Positions 60,065-64,000 of a stretch of DNA of 64,000 bases are shown one piece after another. Made by a program: the position numbers and the translations under genes. The stretch is from contig NZ_JAERVO010000004.1 of the NCBI RefSeq assembly GCF_016798325.1, forward strand, positions 1-64,000, in the 5' to 3' direction. The notes under the pieces were generated by a model. The model ran no database searches, had not been told where the DNA came from, and was given only the letters and a program-made list of their open reading frames with translations. How positions within the stretch are numbered: the stretch's first letter is position 1; each line of letters starts with the position of its first letter. Origin of the DNA: Marinobacter mangrovi (lineage in GTDB: Bacteria > Pseudomonadota > Gammaproteobacteria > Pseudomonadales > Oleiphilaceae).

Positions 60065-61318
60065 ATGTCTGCTCGGGAACCTTTACCCATTCGCCGGCTG
60101 CGCGAGTTCCAGCCGCTTGATCGACTGACCGATGAACAACTGATCCTGTTGGCCACCCGGGCTGAAACCCGGCGTCTCGGCCCGGGGCAGCGGTTACTGG
60201 AGCGGGGCTCCCGGGACGGTCAGGAGTATTTCCTGATCGATGGCGAGGTCGAATTGGAGGCTGTGGACGGCCGCACGACGGCCATCGCGGCCGGCAGCCC
60301 GACCGGAAAAAATCCCATTGCCCGGTTGCAGCCGCGCATGTACACCGTGACGGCCTCGGTGCCCAGCCAATTCCTGGTGGTGGAGCAGGACACGCTCAAC
60401 CAGTTGCTGCGGGCAGCACCGGTCAGCGATGACGGCGTTTCCGAGATGGCCGATGACAGCGGGGACGATGAGGCGCATGACCTATTGATGGAGTTCTACG
60501 CCGATCTCCGGGCCAACAAGCTGACATTGCCCAGCGTGCCGGATGTGGCCTGGAAGGTTCGACGCGCCACGGAGCGGGACGAGTCCACCGCCGAAGACAT
60601 CGCCCGCGTGATTACGGTGGATCCCTCGATTTCCGCCAAACTGGTACGCGCCTGCAACAGCCCGCTGTATCGGGGCTTCAACGATGTCCGCACCGTACGC
60701 GAGGCAGTGGTTCGCCTGGGGACCCGGACTACCCGTCAACTGGTGACGGTGTTCTCCATGCGGGAAGTGTTCAAAACCCAGCGCAAAGAACTGCAGACAG
60801 CGATGGAGCAACTTTGGCGGCACTCCCGGGAGGTCGCCGCGCTGTGCTGGGTGCTGGCGGATGCGGTCACCAGCCTGGATCCGGAAGAAGCCCTGCTGGC
60901 GGGACTGCTGCACGACATCGGCGCAATTCCCGTCATCGTCCACGCTGAGCACCACGTCAATGTGTTCGCCGATCCCAAGCTACTGGAGCAGGTCGTCGGC
61001 GAACTCAAGGCCGACACCGGGGCCGCGGTGCTGGAGCGCTGGGAATTTCCGGAGAGCTTTGTTACGGCCGCTCGCCATGCGGAAGACTGGGCCTATCAGC
61101 CGGCGCAGGAAGAGCCTCAACTTGTCGATGTGGTGATACTGGCTAAACTCCATGCCATGATCCGTGAACGTCAGGGCAAGACGCTTCCCCGATTCGAGAC
61201 GGTGCCTGCCTATACGCGGCTCGGCGAGCTCAAGTTGAGCGCCTCCCGCAGCCTGGAAATTCTCAATATGGCGCAGGCGCGCATCGACGAAGTGCAGAAG
61301 CTGCTGTCGATTCACTGA
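60065..61318 (+). CDS. HDOD protein with N-terminal cyclic-nucleotide-binding-like domain
   Basis: The 417-residue protein has a cNMP-binding-like beta barrel at about residues 15-118 (LLERGSRDGQEYFLIDGEVE) and an HDOD domain at about 150-350 (LPSVPDVAWKVRRATERDES, DPSISAKLVRACNSPLY, EAVVRLGTRTTRQLV, LAGLLHDIGAIPV). HDOD domains lack phosphodiesterase activity in general and act in signalling. The Arg-Ala ligand motif of true cAMP sites is not evident, so the ligand is unknown. Confidence 0.85.
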   Translation: MSAREPLPIRRLREFQPLDRLTDEQLILLATRAETRRLGPGQRLLERGSRDGQEYFLIDGEVELEAVDGRTTAIAAGSPTGKNPIARLQPRMYTVTASVPSQFLVVEQDTLNQLLRAAPVSDDGVSEMADDSGDDEAHDLLMEFYADLRANKLTLPSVPDVAWKVRRATERDESTAEDIARVITVDPSISAKLVRACNSPLYRGFNDVRTVREAVVRLGTRTTRQLVTVFSMREVFKTQRKELQTAMEQLWRHSREVAALCWVLADAVTSLDPEEALLAGLLHDIGAIPVIVHAEHHVNVFADPKLLEQVVGELKADTGAAVLERWEFPESFVTAARHAEDWAYQPAQEEPQLVDVVILAKLHAMIRERQGKTLPRFETVPAYTRLGELKLSASRSLEILNMAQARIDEVQKLLSIH

Positions 61319-61349
61319 CTGTCGACGACCAACCGAGGCCGACCGGTTC

Positions 61350-61922
61350 ATGCACATCCCGCTGTTTCCACTTAATTCCATCATCCTGCCCGGGGGGCGG
61401 ATCCCCCTGCAGCTGTTCGAGCCGCGTTACATCGATATGCTGACCCGTTGTCTGAAGGACGACGGCGGATTTGTGATCGTCCTGCTGCGGGAGGGCGAGG
61501 AAACCGACACCCTGGCCAGGTTCTACGATTTCGGCACCCGGGTGCGGATTGTCGATTTCCAGCAGCTGGAAAACGGTCTGCTGGGGATCACCGTGGAAGG
61601 CGACGCCAAGGTGGCCGTGCTCGATCACTGGCAGGCGCCGGATGGCCTGCATATGGGGCAGGTGGAATTGCTGGAGGAAGAGAGCGATCTGGCCGTGCCG
61701 GACGACCAGGCCGAGCTGGCGGTGGTGCTCAAGGCGCTGTTGCGACATCCCGTGGTGCGGGACCTGGGCATGACCGTGGACTTCGACAGTGCCCGCGAGG
61801 TGGGCTGGCGCCTGGCCGAGCTGCTGCCCATCGAAAAGAGCGATAAGCAGCGCCTGTTGGAGATGCAGGATCCGCTGGACCGGCTCGACCGCCTCTACAG
61901 CCTGCTCCAGGCCATGGAGTAG
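61350..61922 (+). CDS. Lon N-terminal substrate-binding domain protein
   Basis: A 190-residue protein consisting only of the LON_substr_bdg domain: IPLFPLNSIILPGGRIPLQLFEPRYIDML at its start, then the small helical part. No ATPase or protease domain follows, so it is not Lon itself. Such stand-alone proteins are common in gammaproteobacteria; their function is not known. It starts 31 bases after the HDOD gene and converges on the DedA-PAP2 gene with an 11-base gap. Confidence 0.88.
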   Translation: MHIPLFPLNSIILPGGRIPLQLFEPRYIDMLTRCLKDDGGFVIVLLREGEETDTLARFYDFGTRVRIVDFQQLENGLLGITVEGDAKVAVLDHWQAPDGLHMGQVELLEEESDLAVPDDQAELAVVLKALLRHPVVRDLGMTVDFDSAREVGWRLAELLPIEKSDKQRLLEMQDPLDRLDRLYSLLQAME

Positions 61923-61933
61923 CCGGAGGCGCT

Positions 61934-63379
61934 TCAGTTTATCGGCGTGTAACGCCAGATCCCCGCCGGCAGCGCCAGCCAGACATAACACGCGGCCGTC
62001 ACGGCCATCGCCGCCAGGGTGCCCAACGTCAGCGCATTCTGGCTCAGGCGGTGGCGATCGTAGCGGCTGTAGCTCACCCGCGTCAGCCCGCAGATGCTGA
62101 GTCCCAGCAACAGACCGCCCACCACATCCGTAAACCAGTGCACGCCGAGATACAGGCGGCTGACCGCGATCAACAGCATTGGCAGACCAAAGACACCGTA
62201 CACCACCCAGCGTTGCCGGCGTGGCCACTCGTGGGCGACAAAGCTGGCGGCCAGGCCGATCATGGTGGCGACGCCGGCCGCATGGCCACTGGGGTAGGCA
62301 AAGGAGGCCGGTGGCACGCTGACTTCGTCAGGTCTGGGCACGGCGAAGCCGGCTTTCAGCAAGGTGGTGGCCAGCGTGACCATGACGCCGGCTGCAATCA
62401 GGTGCAGGGCGGCGGCCGGCATGCCGCGTAGCAGGAAGAAGGTGATGGCGATCAGGCTCAGCAGGGTGAGCAGCGCGGGATCCCCCAGCAGGGTCAGCGT
62501 CACCGCCACCGGATCGAACAGCGGATTGCGCAAGGGCGCAAAAAAGGCCGCCGTTGCCTGGTCCAGTGGCGACAGCATGTGGGTTTCCAGGCACAGCAGC
62601 GACCAGAGGGCGAACAGCGAAAGGCTGCCAACGGTCAGCATGATCGAGGCCAGCGGAAACTCGGGGCCTTGAGGCCGGTCGCTGGAGAGTGCCTGCCAGA
62701 TGCGGTCGGCGACGGGATGGTTCCGGGCCAGTGTCTGCGTACGCCGGTACAGGTAGCCGTCGCTGCCCAGCCCTATCTGCAGGCGGAAGATGAACAGATA
62801 GATGAGCGCCAGCAGCCCCAGGCTCAGGGCCATGACCGGGTAGAAGTGTGGCGGCAGCGTGAGGTCCAGGGCCATGGCGCTGCCCACCAGGTAGCCGGGA
62901 ATGACATAGACCGGCGCCCAGCCCAGTGCCGACACCACATTGAAGGCCACGAAACGCTGTGCGGGCATATGAAAGGCCCCGGCGATCAGCGGCAGGATCG
63001 GTCGCAGAGGGCCGACGAAACGGCCGATCACGATGCTTTTGCCGCCGTGCTGATGAAAGAAGCGGGCACCCCGCTCAATCATGTTCGGATAACGGGAAAA
63101 CGGCCACAGTCGGTCCAGCCGACCCTGGAACTGCCGGCCCAGCCAGAAACTGGCGCCATCGCCGGCCACCGCACCGGCGGCGGCCCAGGCCAGGGCCTCG
63201 ATCAGCGGCATGTTCACCTGGCCGGCGAGGGTGGACACCGCAAACAGAATAGCCACGCCGGGTACCACGACGCCGGCGATGGCCAGTGATTCCACGAAGG
63301 CGGTGGCAAAGATGGCGCCGGAGAGCCAGCCCGGGTGCTCACCAAGCCAGGCAATCAGGTGGTGGAGGGTGTCCATCAT
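61934..63379 (-). CDS. DedA (VTT) - PAP2 phosphatase fusion membrane protein
   Basis: The 481-residue protein joins a DedA/VTT domain (residues about 15-200; FVESLAIAGVVVPG and GRFVGPLRPILPLIAG) to a PAP2 phosphatase domain (about 250-445). PAP2 catalytic motifs are complete: KAGFAVPRP, PSGHA and SRLYLGVHWFTD. DedA proteins include undecaprenyl-phosphate flippases, and PAP2 enzymes include undecaprenyl-pyrophosphate phosphatases, so a role in lipid-carrier recycling is a fair inference. The start overlaps the GGDEF gene stop by four bases. Confidence 0.9.
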   Translation of the reverse strand: MMDTLHHLIAWLGEHPGWLSGAIFATAFVESLAIAGVVVPGVAILFAVSTLAGQVNMPLIEALAWAAAGAVAGDGASFWLGRQFQGRLDRLWPFSRYPNMIERGARFFHQHGGKSIVIGRFVGPLRPILPLIAGAFHMPAQRFVAFNVVSALGWAPVYVIPGYLVGSAMALDLTLPPHFYPVMALSLGLLALIYLFIFRLQIGLGSDGYLYRRTQTLARNHPVADRIWQALSSDRPQGPEFPLASIMLTVGSLSLFALWSLLCLETHMLSPLDQATAAFFAPLRNPLFDPVAVTLTLLGDPALLTLLSLIAITFFLLRGMPAAALHLIAAGVMVTLATTLLKAGFAVPRPDEVSVPPASFAYPSGHAAGVATMIGLAASFVAHEWPRRQRWVVYGVFGLPMLLIAVSRLYLGVHWFTDVVGGLLLGLSICGLTRVSYSRYDRHRLSQNALTLGTLAAMAVTAACYVWLALPAGIWRYTPIN

Positions 63380-63993
63380 GCGGCGTTGGGGTGCCCCGCC
63401 AGGAACCAGGCCCGGTCCGTGCCCCGTTGCTGGGCCTGTTGCAGGGCTTCACCGGCGCGATCCCGCAGGTGGTCGCTGGTGGTGTCGCTGGCGGCCCAGG
63501 CGGTGCAGCCCAGGCTGACGGTCAGGCGTCCCACCACGGGCCATTCGGCCTCACCCAATGTACGGCGAACCCGTTCCGCCATCACCCGGACGCCTTCTTC
63601 CGGCGTGAAAGGCAACACCAGGAAGAAGTCGCCATCGCCCAGTGCGTACAGCGTATCGCCGGCCCGGATGACGCCGAACAGGGTCTGGGTCACTTCCCGC
63701 ATGAGCAGGGCCATACGGTCCTGGCCGTGCAGGTCGTTGACCTCGTCCAGATGATCCATGTGCAGCCGGATCACCGACAGCGGATTACCCGTGGCCCGGG
63801 CCCGGCTGATTTCCTTCTGCAGGGTTTCGTCCAGGAAGCGTGCGTTGTGCGCGCCGGTCTGTGTGTCGGTAATGGCCAGATCCTCGGCCGACTGGGCCAT
63901 ATTGGAATAATGCCAACTGTAGAACACGCCGGTGCCGAACAGCAGCAACAGACCGCCCAGCGTCACAATGGCCTGGGTGGGGTCGGTCGCCAT
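63376..63993 (-). CDS. degenerate GGDEF domain membrane protein (start may lie beyond window)
   Basis: A protein of at least 205 residues with one transmembrane helix at about 9-27 and a GGDEF-fold domain (about 40-195). The signature reads GDGDF (119-123) instead of GGDEF, so diguanylate cyclase activity is doubtful. Conserved surroundings remain: ITDTQTGAHNARFLDETL and DTLYALGDGDFFLVLP. The ATG at 63993 is the last in the window, and the frame stays open to the edge, so the true start may be upstream. It is coupled to the DedA-PAP2 gene (ATGA). Confidence 0.78.
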   Translation of the reverse strand: MATDPTQAIVTLGGLLLLFGTGVFYSWHYSNMAQSAEDLAITDTQTGAHNARFLDETLQKEISRARATGNPLSVIRLHMDHLDEVNDLHGQDRMALLMREVTQTLFGVIRAGDTLYALGDGDFFLVLPFTPEEGVRVMAERVRRTLGEAEWPVVGRLTVSLGCTAWAASDTTSDHLRDRAGEALQQAQQRGTDRAWFLAGHPNAA

Positions 63994-64000
63994 GAACAGC

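Overview
The window is a contiguous piece of a gammaproteobacterial chromosome. Gene order and protein sequences most resemble Marinobacter-like or Pseudomonas-like bacteria: rrn operon end, rimI, prfC, rplM-rpsI, petABC-sspAB, diaA-yraN-lpoA/rsmI-rnpB, a complete dcw cluster, dciA-M23-secA-argJ-mutT, then a mixed metabolic region. The genus is an inference from synteny and sequence resemblance; no search was run. Coding density is high and the DNA is GC-rich. I see no insertion sequence, prophage, CRISPR array or tRNA.

Layout. 1-350: end of an rRNA operon (5S gene lacking its first few bases), two terminators and a duplicated 5S tail. 525-2509: a HolD-like protein, rimI and a CbiM-like membrane protein. 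2598-4970: prfC and a TatD hydrolase. 5173-6006: rplM-rpsI behind a strong promoter. 6238-10035: the cytochrome bc1 operon petABC followed by sspA-sspB. 10123-14513: yraN-diaA and lpoA on the minus strand, divergent from rsmI and the RNase P RNA gene. 14722-32882: a complete division and cell-wall cluster (mraZ, rsmH, ftsL, ftsI, murE, murF, mraY, murD, ftsW, murG, murC, ddlB, ftsQ, ftsA, ftsZ, lpxC), mostly with overlapping start and stop codons, preceded by a well-formed promoter and a phased MraZ-box array. 32893-42226: dciA (minus), an M23 peptidase, secA behind a structured leader, argJ, a Nudix-ThiE fusion, moaC, moaA and ribA. 42331-42492: a small inverted-repeat element. 42528-45712: dxs, ispA and xseB on the minus strand. 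45834-50249: a PilZ protein, an NRDE protein, a TauE-like permease, lgt, thyA and folA. 50228-63993: a DEAD-box helicase, acyl-CoA thioesterase, haloalkane dehalogenase, M20 amidohydrolase, AI-2E-type permease, small secreted and unknown proteins, ilvD, an HDOD protein, a Lon-N-domain protein, a DedA-PAP2 fusion and a degenerate GGDEF protein.

How it fits together. Most genes are core: translation, respiration, peptidoglycan precursor synthesis and division, protein export, isoprenoid, folate, cofactor and branched-chain amino acid synthesis. I found no convincing new multi-gene system. The observations most worth a second look are small: the extended HolD-like protein, the six-unit MraZ operator, the structured secA leader, the SIS protein with altered ligand loops, the 5S tail duplication, the 162-bp inverted-repeat element, a palindrome holding the stop codons of two convergent genes, and the accessory genes between 51.9 and 57.5 kb.
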